64,000 bases of DNA from CAIWHR01 sp963779805 (GTDB taxonomy: Bacteria > Pseudomonadota > Gammaproteobacteria > Burkholderiales > Casimicrobiaceae): positions 62,001-126,000 of the forward strand of contig CAVZZN010000007.1 of the NCBI GenBank assembly GCA_963779805.1. Direction: 5' to 3'. The notes under the pieces were generated by a model, which worked only from the letters and a program-made list of their open reading frames with translations, had not been told where the DNA came from and did no database searches. The position numbers were made by a program, and so were the translations under genes. Positions 40,121 to 48,470 of this stretch are shown in pieces (within the stretch, counting starts at the first letter, position 1; the number at the start of each line of letters is the position of its first letter).

Positions 40121-40231
40121 GCGTCGCTCGCGCAGATCGACGCGACCGCATCGATCTCGCGAAGCCCGGCGACCGCCTGCCGGCGTGATCCGCCGGGCGG
40201 CGACTTTCATCCCGCAGATTTCACGATTGCC

Positions 40232-40666
40232 ATGGCCCAGGCGCGCAGCGTTCCGATCTTCACCACGCCGACGGATGCGGCGATCGCGTTCTACCAGGCC
40301 TTCGAGGCGCGCGACATCGACGCGATGATGAGCGTCTGGGCGGAGGACGAGGAGATCCTTTGCATCCATCCCGGCAGCGGCCGCCTCGTCGGCTACGACG
40401 CCGTGCGCGCCGGGTGGGAGCAGATCTTCTCGGGCGACGAGCGCCTCACGTTCCGGCTCGAGGAGGTCGTCACGATCGAGACGGTGGGGCTCGCGATGCA
40501 GAGCGCGCTGGAGCAGGTCGCGGTCGGCGCCGACGGCACGCCGCGCGGCACCGCACTCGCCACCAACGTGTTCATGCGCACGCCGTCGGGCTGGCGCATG
40601 GTGATGCATCACGCTTCGCCGGCCCCCAGCGTCACCGGCGGCCAGGCCAAGGGCCCGCTGCACTGA
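40232..40666 (+). CDS. SnoaL/ketosteroid-isomerase-like (NTF2-fold) protein
   Basis: A 144-residue NTF2-like protein: TPTDAAIAFYQAFEARDIDA, MMSVWAEDEEILCIHPGSGR, LVGYDAVRAGWEQIFSGDER and a C-terminal WRMVMHHASPAPS. Such folds bind small ligands or act as isomerases, hydrolases or subunits; no function can be assigned. It is between waaF and the convergent tldD and its frame is intact. Confidence 0.88.
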   Translation: MAQARSVPIFTTPTDAAIAFYQAFEARDIDAMMSVWAEDEEILCIHPGSGRLVGYDAVRAGWEQIFSGDERLTFRLEEVVTIETVGLAMQSALEQVAVGADGTPRGTALATNVFMRTPSGWRMVMHHASPAPSVTGGQAKGPLH

Positions 40667-40805
40667 GTGGCGGCCAGGACGGCGCTGCGAGCCATCGCGT
40701 GGGGCGCGCCGGACGCCTCATGGCTCCAGCACGCCGGCCCTCGACGATGCGTTTGCGGCGCGCTGCCGGCAGCGCTTGGGTCGCGCAGCGCCGTCGGGTG
40801 CCGCC

Positions 40806-42269
40806 TCAGGCCGTGCCACCCACCGTCAGGCCATCGATCCGCAGCGTCGGCTGACCGACGCCCACCGGCACGCTCTGGCCGTCCTTGCCGCACGTGCCCA
40901 CGCCCGGATCGAGCGCGAGGTCGTTGCCGATCATCGACACGCGCGTGAGGGCGTCGGGGCCGTTGCCGATGAGGGTTGCGCCTTTCACCGGATACGCGAG
41001 CTTGCCGTCCTCGATCTTCCACGCTTCGGCCGCCGAGAACACGAACTTGCCGCTGGTGATGTCGACCTGCCCGCCGCCGAAGTTCACGGCGTAGAGGCCG
41101 TTCTTCACCGAAGCGATGATCTCGGCCGGATCGTGCGAACCCGCCAGCATGATCGTGTTGGTCATGCGCGGCATCGGCAGGTGCGCAAAGGATTCGCGTC
41201 GGCCGTTGCCCGTCGAGGCGACGTTCATCAGCCGGCCGTTGAGCTCGTCCTGCATGTAGCCCTTGAGGATGCCGTCCTCGATCAGCACGGTGCGGCGCGT
41301 GGGGTTGCCTTCGTCGTCGATGTTGAGCGATCCGCGGCGCCGCTCGATCGTGCCGTCGTCGACGACGGTCACCCCGGGTGCCGCGACGCGCTGGCCGACG
41401 CGGCCCGCGAAAGCGCTCGTTCCCTTGCGGTTGAAATCGCCTTCGAGGCCGTGGCCGATCGCCTCGTGCAGCAGGATGCCCGGCCAGCCGTTGCCGAGCA
41501 CCACGGTCATGCTGCCCGCCGGTGCTTCGCGCGCGCCGAGATTGAGCAGCGCCTGGTCGACGGCGCGCGCGGCGTAGTCGTCGACGATGGCGTCCGTGAA
41601 GTAGGCGTAGTCGCAGCGGCCGCCGCCACCGGCCGAGCCCTGCTCGCGCCGGCCGTTTTCCTCGACGATGACGTGCAGCGACAGCCGCACGAGCGGCCGG
41701 ATGTCGGCGGCCATCAGACCGTCGCTGCGAGCCACGAGCACGGCCTCGTATTCGCCCGCGAGGGACGCCATCACCTGCACGACGCGCGGGTCGCGGGCAC
41801 GCGCCCGGCGCTCGAGCCGTTCGAGCAATGCCACCTTCTCCCCATCGGGCAGCGAGCCCAGCGGATCGGCGGGCGCATACAGGGCGCGCGCGGCGCCGAC
41901 GCGGTCGAGGGCGGCCACCGCCGATTGGCCCTGGCGGCCGATCGCACGCGTCGCGACGGCCGCTTCCTGCAGGGCCTTGAGCGTGATGTCGTCGGAATAG
42001 GCGAACGCCTGCTTCTCGCCGTGCACCGCGCGCACCCCGACCCCGCGATCGATGGTGAACGCCCCCGACTTGACGATGCCTTCCTCGAGGCTCCAGCTCT
42101 CGACCCGCGAGTACTGGAAATAGAGGTCGGCAAAGTCGACGTCGTGGGTATGGATCGAGGCCAGCACGCCTCCGAGGGCGGCGGCGTCGAGACCCGCGGG
42201 AGCGAGGAGCAGGCGGTTGGCTTCGGCGAGAAGCGCGCCGGAGACGGCGGGAAGGGAGAGATCGGTCAC
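40806..42269 (-). CDS. tldD: Metalloprotease TldD
   Basis: With TldE/PmbA forms a heterodimeric zinc protease that trims unfolded peptides and matures some modified peptides and the CcdA antitoxin in E. coli. The 487-residue protein starts at a GTG (VTDLSLPAVSGALLAEANRL) and has the zinc motif HEAIGH in GILLHEAIGHGLEGDFNRKG. Other conserved segments are VDFADLYFQYSRVESWSLEE and VGTCGKDGQSVPVGVGQPTL at the C-terminus. The partner gene pmbA is not in this window. The frame is intact. Confidence 0.96.
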   Translation of the reverse strand: MTDLSLPAVSGALLAEANRLLLAPAGLDAAALGGVLASIHTHDVDFADLYFQYSRVESWSLEEGIVKSGAFTIDRGVGVRAVHGEKQAFAYSDDITLKALQEAAVATRAIGRQGQSAVAALDRVGAARALYAPADPLGSLPDGEKVALLERLERRARARDPRVVQVMASLAGEYEAVLVARSDGLMAADIRPLVRLSLHVIVEENGRREQGSAGGGGRCDYAYFTDAIVDDYAARAVDQALLNLGAREAPAGSMTVVLGNGWPGILLHEAIGHGLEGDFNRKGTSAFAGRVGQRVAAPGVTVVDDGTIERRRGSLNIDDEGNPTRRTVLIEDGILKGYMQDELNGRLMNVASTGNGRRESFAHLPMPRMTNTIMLAGSHDPAEIIASVKNGLYAVNFGGGQVDITSGKFVFSAAEAWKIEDGKLAYPVKGATLIGNGPDALTRVSMIGNDLALDPGVGTCGKDGQSVPVGVGQPTLRIDGLTVGGTA

Positions 42270-42378
42270 GGGAGTCCTTGGACGTGCAGCCGCGGGGGCG
42301 CGGGTCAGACGCAGATTGTGGGGGCGACCCCCCGGACGGGCAAGCGCGGGGTTTACGGCGCGGCCCGCGGCCCCGGGG

Positions 42379-43146
42379 CTACGTGGCCGCCGGCCGCGTC
42401 GCGGTGCTGCCGAGATACGTCGCCGCCACGCGGGCGTCGGCCGCGAGCGCAGCGCTCTCGCCCTGGGTGGCAAGCTCCCCGGTCTCCAGGACATAGCCGT
42501 AGTCGGAGACCTGCAACGCCGCCCGGGCGTTCTGCTCGATCAGGAGAATCGACACGCCCGTCGCGCGCAGGGCAGCGATGATGCTGAAGATCTCGCGCAC
42601 GATCAGCGGCGCCAGTCCGAGCGAAGGCTCGTCGAGCATGAGGAGCCGCGGCTCGCCCATCAGCGCCCGACCCATGGCGAGCATCTGACGCTCGCCCCCG
42701 GACAGCGTGCCTGCGAGCTGGTCGCGGCGTTCCTGCAGGCGCGGAAACCGTGCGTACACCTCGTCGAGGGTGCTCCTCCAGCCGCCGTCGCCGCGGCGCG
42801 CGCGCTGGAATGCGCCGAGCTGCAGGTTGTCCGCGACGCTCATCGCGGCGAACAGCTCGCGCCGCTCCGGCACGAGAATGAGACCGCGCCGCACGCGCTG
42901 CTCGACGCTGAGGCGCGAAACGTCCTCGCCGTGATAGCGCAGGCCTCCGCGCGCCCGCAGCAGGCCCATGACGGCGCCGAGCAGGGTCGTCTTGCCCGCG
43001 CCGTTGGGACCGATGACGGACACGATCGCCCCAGCGGGCACGCGCAGCGAGACGTCGTGCACGGCCTCCACCTTGCCGTACGCGACGTGCAGGTGCTCGA
43101 CCTCGAGCAGCGGCGCGGCGCTGTGCGCCTGGCCTGCGGCCGTCAC
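42379..43146 (-). CDS. livF: Branched-chain/amide ABC transporter ATP-binding protein LivF
   Basis: ATPase of a high-affinity amino-acid or amide importer. It has 255 residues: Walker A SVIGPNGAGKTTLLGAVMGL, signature LSGGERQMLAMGRALMGEPR, Walker B LLMLDEPSLGLAPLIVREIF, H-loop replaced by LLIEQNARAAL as usual in LivF. The GTG start overlaps the stop of the livMG gene. It is last gene of the liv operon. Confidence 0.95.
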   Translation of the reverse strand: MTAAGQAHSAAPLLEVEHLHVAYGKVEAVHDVSLRVPAGAIVSVIGPNGAGKTTLLGAVMGLLRARGGLRYHGEDVSRLSVEQRVRRGLILVPERRELFAAMSVADNLQLGAFQRARRGDGGWRSTLDEVYARFPRLQERRDQLAGTLSGGERQMLAMGRALMGEPRLLMLDEPSLGLAPLIVREIFSIIAALRATGVSILLIEQNARAALQVSDYGYVLETGELATQGESAALAADARVAATYLGSTATRPAAT

Positions 43147-44921
43147 GCGACGCTCCCGAGGTAGGCCTCGCGCACGGCGGGATTGAGCTGGATCTCGGCG
43201 GGCACGCCTTCGGCGAGCTTCTCGCCGAACTCCATCACGACCAGCCGATCGGTGAGCCCCATCACGAAGTCCATGTCGTGCTCCACCAGCAGCACCGTCA
43301 TGCCCTCCGCCTTCAGGCTGCGCAACAGCGCGGCGAGCTCCTGCTTTTCCATGAAGCGCAGGCCGGCGGCCGGCTCGTCGAGCAGCAGCAGCAGCGGATC
43401 GGCCGCCAGCGCCCGCGCGATCTCGACCACGCGCTGCTTGCCGAGCGGCAAGCTTCCGGCGGCATCGTGCACGAGGGCAGCGAGACCGGTGCGAGCGATT
43501 GCGCGCGCGGCGTCGGCACGCACACGAGCTTCCTCGCGGCGGTCGAGGCGCAGCGCCGCCCGGAACACGCCCGCGTCGCCGCGCAGGTATGCGCCGAGCG
43601 CAACGTTGTCGAGCACCGACATGTGCGGCACGAGCTTGACGTGCTGGAACGTTCGGCCGATGCCCTTGCGCGCGATCCGATGCGGGCTCAGGCTGCCGAT
43701 GCTCTCGCCCTGGAACAGGATGGCACCGGAGCTGAGCGGCAGCGCGCCGGAGATGAGGTTGAACATGGTGCTCTTCCCCGCGCCATTCGGCCCGATCAGC
43801 CCGACGATCTCGCCCTGGCTCACGCGAAACGAGAGGTCGGACACGGCAACGAGACCGCCGAACTGCTTGCGCGCGGCCTTCACCTCGAGCAACGGTCCGT
43901 CGCCGTTGTCGCGAGCCCGCACGGGCAGCGCCGGCGCATCCGGCACCGGCGCGGGCGGCACGGTCGGCAGCAGATGCGCAAGCCACGGCCACACGCCGTT
44001 GCGCGCCCACTGCAGGAGCAGGATCATGAGGATCCCGAACACCACGATCTCGAAATTCCCGCTCTTGCCGAGGAGCGTGGGCAGGATGTTCTGGAGCACC
44101 TGCTTCGCGAGCGTGATGATCGACGCGCCGACCACGGCCCCCCACACGCTTCCCGCACCGCCGACGACGGCCATGAACAGGTACTCGATGCCCTGATTGA
44201 TGCCGAAGGGCGTGGGGTTCACGAAGCGCTGCAGATGCGCGTACAGCCAGCCCGAAACGCACGCCAGCAGCGCCGCATACACGAACACGATCGTCTTCAG
44301 CCGGGCGGCATCGACGCCGAACGCCTCGGCCATGTCGCGATGGCTGCGCAGCGCGCGCACTGCGCGGCCCGGGCGCGAATCGAGGACGTTGTTCGCCGCC
44401 CACAGCGCGGCGAGCGCGATGCCCCAGATGAGGAAATAGAAGTGGCGCTCGTTGCGCAGCTCGATGCCGAAGAGCTGGAGCGCCGGGATGCCGGTGATGC
44501 CCGTGAAGCCGCCGAGGAATTCGAGACCGCCGAACACGTAGAAGAGGCTGATGCCCCAGGCAATCGTGGCGAGCGGCAGGTAGTGCCCCCTCATGCGCAG
44601 GGTGATGAAGCCGATGAACAGGGCGATCAGCGTGGTGAGCACGAGGCCGATGGCAAGATTGAGCCACGGCGAGACGCCATACACGGTGGACAGGATCGCC
44701 GTCGTGTACGCACCGATGCCGACGAACGCAGCCTGTCCGAACGATGTCTGGCCGGCGACGCCGGTGAGCAGCACGAGACCCAGCGCAACGATGCTGTACA
44801 GCCCGATGTAATTGCCGAGCGTCACCCAGAACGGCGGCATGAACAGCGGCACGCCGAGGAGCGCAAGCAGGAACGCGATGTAGCCCAGCCGACCGAAGGG
44901 CAGCTGCCAGCGCCGGCTCAT
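43143..44921 (-). CDS. livMG: Fused permease-ATPase LivM-LivG of branched-chain/amide ABC transporter
   Basis: Single 592-residue protein combining two subunits. Residues about 1-315 are a LivM permease with 8-9 hydrophobic segments and GVAGQTSFGQAAFVGIGAYT and GGLEFLGGFTGITGIPALQL. After a Pro/Ala linker, residues about 340-592 are a LivG ATPase: Walker A GLIGPNGAGKSTMFNLISGA, signature-region LPLGKQRVVEIARALAADPL, Walker B LLLLDEPAAGLRFMEKQELA and VLLVEHDMDFVMGLTDRLVV. The frame is open and unbroken across the junction. Such fusions occur in other betaproteobacteria. It lies between livH and livF. Confidence 0.95.
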   Translation of the reverse strand: MSRRWQLPFGRLGYIAFLLALLGVPLFMPPFWVTLGNYIGLYSIVALGLVLLTGVAGQTSFGQAAFVGIGAYTTAILSTVYGVSPWLNLAIGLVLTTLIALFIGFITLRMRGHYLPLATIAWGISLFYVFGGLEFLGGFTGITGIPALQLFGIELRNERHFYFLIWGIALAALWAANNVLDSRPGRAVRALRSHRDMAEAFGVDAARLKTIVFVYAALLACVSGWLYAHLQRFVNPTPFGINQGIEYLFMAVVGGAGSVWGAVVGASIITLAKQVLQNILPTLLGKSGNFEIVVFGILMILLLQWARNGVWPWLAHLLPTVPPAPVPDAPALPVRARDNGDGPLLEVKAARKQFGGLVAVSDLSFRVSQGEIVGLIGPNGAGKSTMFNLISGALPLSSGAILFQGESIGSLSPHRIARKGIGRTFQHVKLVPHMSVLDNVALGAYLRGDAGVFRAALRLDRREEARVRADAARAIARTGLAALVHDAAGSLPLGKQRVVEIARALAADPLLLLLDEPAAGLRFMEKQELAALLRSLKAEGMTVLLVEHDMDFVMGLTDRLVVMEFGEKLAEGVPAEIQLNPAVREAYLGSVA

Positions 44922-44994
44922 CGCCGCACCCGCGGCGTCGCGGCGACACGACGTAGCGCTGAATCGCTGGCGGCGCGGGAGCCATTGGCGCCGC

Positions 44995-46035
44995 TCATTC
45001 CTCGTCCTCCTCCTGGTGGTGAGAGGCGAGGCTTCGCCACAACAGCACCGGGATGATCAATGTGAACACGATCACTTCCTTGAACCCGCTCGCCCAGAAG
45101 GATGCGAACGCCTCGAGCAAGCCTACGAGCAACGCCCCGGCCGCCGCGAGCGGGTAGCTCACGAGCCCGCCGATGATCGCGCCCACGAAACCCTTGAGCG
45201 ACACCAGGAAACCCGAGTCGTAGTAGACGGTCGTGAACGGGCCGATCAGCACACCCGAGAGAGCGCAGAGCAACGCGGCGAGCGTGAACGTGAGCGTCCC
45301 CGCGAAGCTCGGCGAGACGCCGACGAGGCGCGCCCCCACGCGGTTGAGAGCAGTGGCGCGCAGCGCCTTGCCGAACAGGGTGCGACCGAAGAAAAGATAC
45401 AGCGCAGCGATGAGACCGAGGCTCGTCAGGACGACGATGGCGCTCTGCGCGCTGATCGTCACGGCACCGATCTGCCAGGACGCGCGCGAGAACGCCGGTG
45501 TGCGCGACCCCTCCGCCCCGAAGAACCAGAGACCGAGCCCGGTGAGCGCGAAGTGCACGGCCACGGAAACGATCAGCAGGACGAGCACGCTCGCTTCGGC
45601 GAGCGGGTGATAGGCGATGCGATACAGCAGCGGCCCGAGTGGAGTCACGAGCGCGAGCGTGACGAAGATCTGCGCCCAGAACGGCAATGCCGCGCTGGCG
45701 AGCCACCACGATCCTGCGGCGATCGCCAACGGAAGCCCGGTCCAGAGCAACACCTGCCGCGGAATGCGCGAAAGCTCGCGCCGGCGCACGCAGGCGTAGA
45801 TCTCCATCACGCCCGCCACGACCGCCATGCCCACCAGGAGGCCGACCGTGCCGGGCGGCTTCCCGAGCTGCAGGCCGGCGAGGGTGAGCGTGCCATACGC
45901 GACGAACTCGCCCGAGGGCACCCAGATGACGCGCGTGACCGTGAACACCAGCACCAGCGCGAGCGCGAGCAAGGCATATACCGCACCGTTGGTGACGCCG
46001 TCCTGCACGAGCAGGGCGAAGATCGCGAGGTCCAT
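44995..46035 (-). CDS. livH: Branched-chain/amide ABC transporter permease LivH
   Basis: Inner-membrane permease that pairs with the LivM half. The 346-residue protein has about eight hydrophobic segments, starting DGVTNGAVYALLALALVLVF and including VGVSPSFAGTLTFTLAALLC and SGVLIGPFTTVYYDSGFLVS, ending in an acidic tail. It is longer than E. coli LivH (308) because of a loop around residues 75-100. It is downstream of the binding-protein gene across a terminator-like hairpin. Confidence 0.94.
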   Translation of the reverse strand: MDLAIFALLVQDGVTNGAVYALLALALVLVFTVTRVIWVPSGEFVAYGTLTLAGLQLGKPPGTVGLLVGMAVVAGVMEIYACVRRRELSRIPRQVLLWTGLPLAIAAGSWWLASAALPFWAQIFVTLALVTPLGPLLYRIAYHPLAEASVLVLLIVSVAVHFALTGLGLWFFGAEGSRTPAFSRASWQIGAVTISAQSAIVVLTSLGLIAALYLFFGRTLFGKALRATALNRVGARLVGVSPSFAGTLTFTLAALLCALSGVLIGPFTTVYYDSGFLVSLKGFVGAIIGGLVSYPLAAAGALLVGLLEAFASFWASGFKEVIVFTLIIPVLLWRSLASHHQEEDEE

Positions 46036-46064
46036 GATGGAACGGTGCCGGCGCGGACGGGCAA

Positions 46065-46100
46065 CAAAAAAGCCGGCAGCGGCGGACCGCGGCCGGCTTT
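46065..46100 (-). terminator. Terminator-like hairpin between binding protein and livH
   Basis: In the minus-strand RNA, AAAGCCGGC..GCCGGCUUU pairs around a G/C-rich loop and is followed by a U-run (GGCUUUUUUGU). It sits after the stop of the binding-protein gene and before livH, so it probably reduces read-through and makes the periplasmic protein more abundant than the permease. Confidence 0.75.
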
Positions 46101-46174
46101 CGGGTCAGGTCAGCGCTCTTCTCCGGTGGTCGTGCCGAGCGTCGCGGCCGGGGGACGAGCGGAGCGATCCTCCC

Positions 46175-47326
46175 CTATTTGGCGAGGGCCCACTTGCCGT
46201 TTGCGATCGTGATCATGGTCGCGGCACGCGTGTCGAGCCCGTTGTGATCCTTCGGCGACATGTTGAAGATGCCATGCACGCCCACGACTTCATGCGCGCT
46301 CTCGAGCGCGTCGCGCAGCGCGGCGCGAAACTCCTTCGTGCCGGGCTTCGCCTTCTTGAGCGCTTCCGGGACGGCATGCGACAGCAGGGTGTACGCGTCC
46401 CACGCGTGGCCGCCGAACGTGCTGCGCGAGTCCTTGCCGTACTTCGCCTCGTACTTGCCGATGTACGCGGCGGCCGACTTCTTGAGCGGATTGCTGTCCG
46501 GAAGCTGCTCGTAGACGAGCATGGGACCGATCGGCAGGATCGTGCCCTCGCCGTCCTTGCCCACGACGCGCAGGAAATCGGGGTTGCCCGCGCCATGCGT
46601 CTGGTAGATCTTGCCCTTGTAGCCGCGCGCGACGAGTTCCTTCTGCGGCGTCGCCGCCGGCGTCCCGGAAGCTCCGATGAGCACCGCGTCCGGATTGGCC
46701 GCCATCATCTTGAGGACCTGTCCGGTGACCGACGGGTCGGCACGATTGTATTTCTCCTCGGCCACCAGCTTGATCCCTGCTGCCTGCGACGAGCGCTTCA
46801 TTTCGTTGATCCAGCCTTCCCCGTACGCGTCGTTGAAGCCGACGTACGCGAAGGTCTTGACTCCGATCGACTTCATGTGCGCGACGATCGCGTCGGCCAT
46901 CAGCGCGTCGTTCTGCGGCGTCTTGAAGACCCACCGCGTCTTGGGATTGGCGGGATCCACGATCTTGGCGCCGGCGGCCATCGAGATCATCGGCGTTTCG
47001 GCGTCCGCCACCACGTCGACCATCGCCAGCGAATTGGGCGTGATCGTGGACCCGATGATCACGTCCACCTTGTCTTCGCTGATGAGCTTGCGGGTGTTCG
47101 TCACCGCCTTCGTGGTGTCGGAGCCATCGTCGAGGACGATCCAGTTGATCTTCTGGCCGGCGATGCTCGTCGGCAGGAGCTCGATGGTGTTCTTTTCCGG
47201 GATGCCCAGCGAAGCGGCCGGGCCGGTCGCCGAAAGCGAAACGCCGACGTTGATGTCCGCGTAGCTTGCACCCGCGGCGAAGGCAAGTGAGATCGCGAGC
47301 GCTGGCAGCAGCTTGCGTGGATTCAT
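46175..47326 (-). CDS. livK: Periplasmic binding protein of branched-chain/amide ABC transporter
   Basis: Captures substrate for the LivHMGF transporter. The 383-residue precursor has a signal peptide (KLLPALAISLAFAAGASYAD) and the Peripla_BP_6 fold: INVGVSLSATGPAASLGIPE, VDVIIGSTITPNSLAMVDVV, TFAYVGFNDAYGEGWINEMK, STFGGHAWDAYTLLSHAVPE. The ligand (branched-chain amino acid, urea, short amide or aromatic acid) cannot be read from sequence. AGGAGGAG precedes the ATG. It is first gene of the operon. Confidence 0.92.
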   Translation of the reverse strand: MNPRKLLPALAISLAFAAGASYADINVGVSLSATGPAASLGIPEKNTIELLPTSIAGQKINWIVLDDGSDTTKAVTNTRKLISEDKVDVIIGSTITPNSLAMVDVVADAETPMISMAAGAKIVDPANPKTRWVFKTPQNDALMADAIVAHMKSIGVKTFAYVGFNDAYGEGWINEMKRSSQAAGIKLVAEEKYNRADPSVTGQVLKMMAANPDAVLIGASGTPAATPQKELVARGYKGKIYQTHGAGNPDFLRVVGKDGEGTILPIGPMLVYEQLPDSNPLKKSAAAYIGKYEAKYGKDSRSTFGGHAWDAYTLLSHAVPEALKKAKPGTKEFRAALRDALESAHEVVGVHGIFNMSPKDHNGLDTRAATMITIANGKWALAK

Positions 47327-47439
47327 GAAACTCCTCCTGGTGGTGGACCGCGGCGAGCTGCCGGCCCCTTGCGCGAGCGGGTGGCAGCCTTCAATGGCGG
47401 TTTCGAACACGGGCAGCGCGCCCGAGGTTGGGTGCGGGG

Positions 47440-47469
47440 ATTCTGTCAAAAGGAAGGGGCTGCGGTCAA
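47440..47469 (-). promoter_or_regulatory. Possible promoter of the liv operon
   Basis: On the minus strand, TTGACC and CAGAAT are separated by 18 bp, about 115 bp before the binding-protein ATG. It is the best sigma-70-like match in the 234-bp gap between mscL and the liv operon; the rest of the gap shows no gene. Confidence 0.4.
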
Positions 47470-47560
47470 CGCCGCATCGACGCCCCTTAATGCGCATCAA
47501 GAACGGCGATCTGCACCTACACGCCGGAGCAGCCTCCCGGCGCCCCGCACTCGCACGGCG

Positions 47561-47998
47561 TCACCGCTTCAAAGCGTCGCGGATTTCCCGCAGCAACAGG
47601 ATGTCTTCGGGGGTCGCCGGCGCCGCTGCGGCCTTCGGCGTTTCGAAGCGGGCCCTCACCGCATTGAACTTGCGCACCATCAGGAAAATGATGAACGCGA
47701 GGATGATGAAATTGATGGCGATGGTGATGAAGTTTCCGTACGCGAGAAGCGGCACCCCGGCCTTCGTCAGCGCTTCATACGTCATCGGACCGGCATACCC
47801 CGCGGGCGGGCGGCCCAGCATGATGAACCACTGCGAGAAATCGAGACCGCCGAATATCGACCCGATCACGGGCATGATGATGTCCTTGACCAGCGAATCG
47901 ACGATCTTCCCGAACGCCGCACCGATGATGACGCCGACTGCGAGATCGACGACGCTGCCCTTCAGCGCGAACTCACGGAACTCGCTTGCGAACGACAT
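47561..47998 (-). CDS. mscL: Large-conductance mechanosensitive channel
   Basis: Inner-membrane emergency valve against hypo-osmotic shock. The 145-residue protein starts MSFASEFREFALKGSVVDLA (N-terminal amphipathic helix), has TM1 (VGVIIGAAFGKIVDSLVKDI), a periplasmic loop and TM2 (FITIAINFIILAFIIFLMVR), and a cytoplasmic helix EDILLLREIRDALKR. Intact frame and normal length. Confidence 0.98.
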   Translation of the reverse strand: MSFASEFREFALKGSVVDLAVGVIIGAAFGKIVDSLVKDIIMPVIGSIFGGLDFSQWFIMLGRPPAGYAGPMTYEALTKAGVPLLAYGNFITIAINFIILAFIIFLMVRKFNAVRARFETPKAAAAPATPEDILLLREIRDALKR

Positions 47999-48051
47999 GC
48001 TGACCTCCCCGCTGTTGTTGTGACGACAGGCGAAACGCAGGCAAGGCGCTC

Positions 48052-48390
48052 TCAGATCGCGGCTTCCCCGCTTTCGCCGGTTCTGATGCGCACAACCTGC
48101 TCGATCGCGGTCACGAAGATCTTGCCGTCGCCGATCTTGCCGGTCCGCGCGGCCTTCACGATGGCCTCGATCGCCCGGTCGACCTGGTCGTCCGCGATGA
48201 TGAGCTCCACCTTCACCTTCGGCAGGAAGTCGACGACGTACTCGGCGCCGCGATAGAGCTCGGTATGGCCCTTCTGGCGACCGAAGCCCTTGACCTCGGT
48301 GACCGTCAGGCCGGTGACGCCGATCTCGGAGAGTGCCTCGCGCACCTCGTCGAGCTTGAACGGCTTGATGATGGCTTCGATCTTCTTCAT
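48052..48390 (-). CDS. glnB: Nitrogen regulatory protein PII
   Basis: Trimeric sensor of 2-oxoglutarate and ATP/ADP that controls nitrogen assimilation, for example through GlnE and NtrB. The 112-residue protein has the T-loop GHTELYRGAEYVVDFLPKVK with the uridylylated Tyr at position 51, and the signature AARTGKIGDGKIFVT. It is downstream of the NadE-like gene (80-bp gap), the usual nadE-glnB order of betaproteobacteria. glnE, its target, is also in the window. Confidence 0.97.
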   Translation of the reverse strand: MKKIEAIIKPFKLDEVREALSEIGVTGLTVTEVKGFGRQKGHTELYRGAEYVVDFLPKVKVELIIADDQVDRAIEAIVKAARTGKIGDGKIFVTAIEQVVRIRTGESGEAAI

Positions 48391-48470
48391 GGGCTCGCGA
48401 AACCGGAAGACAGGGTGCCGTCGAGCTTACACCAACGCGGGCGCGCGTGCTTCGTGCAGGCAGCCGCGGG

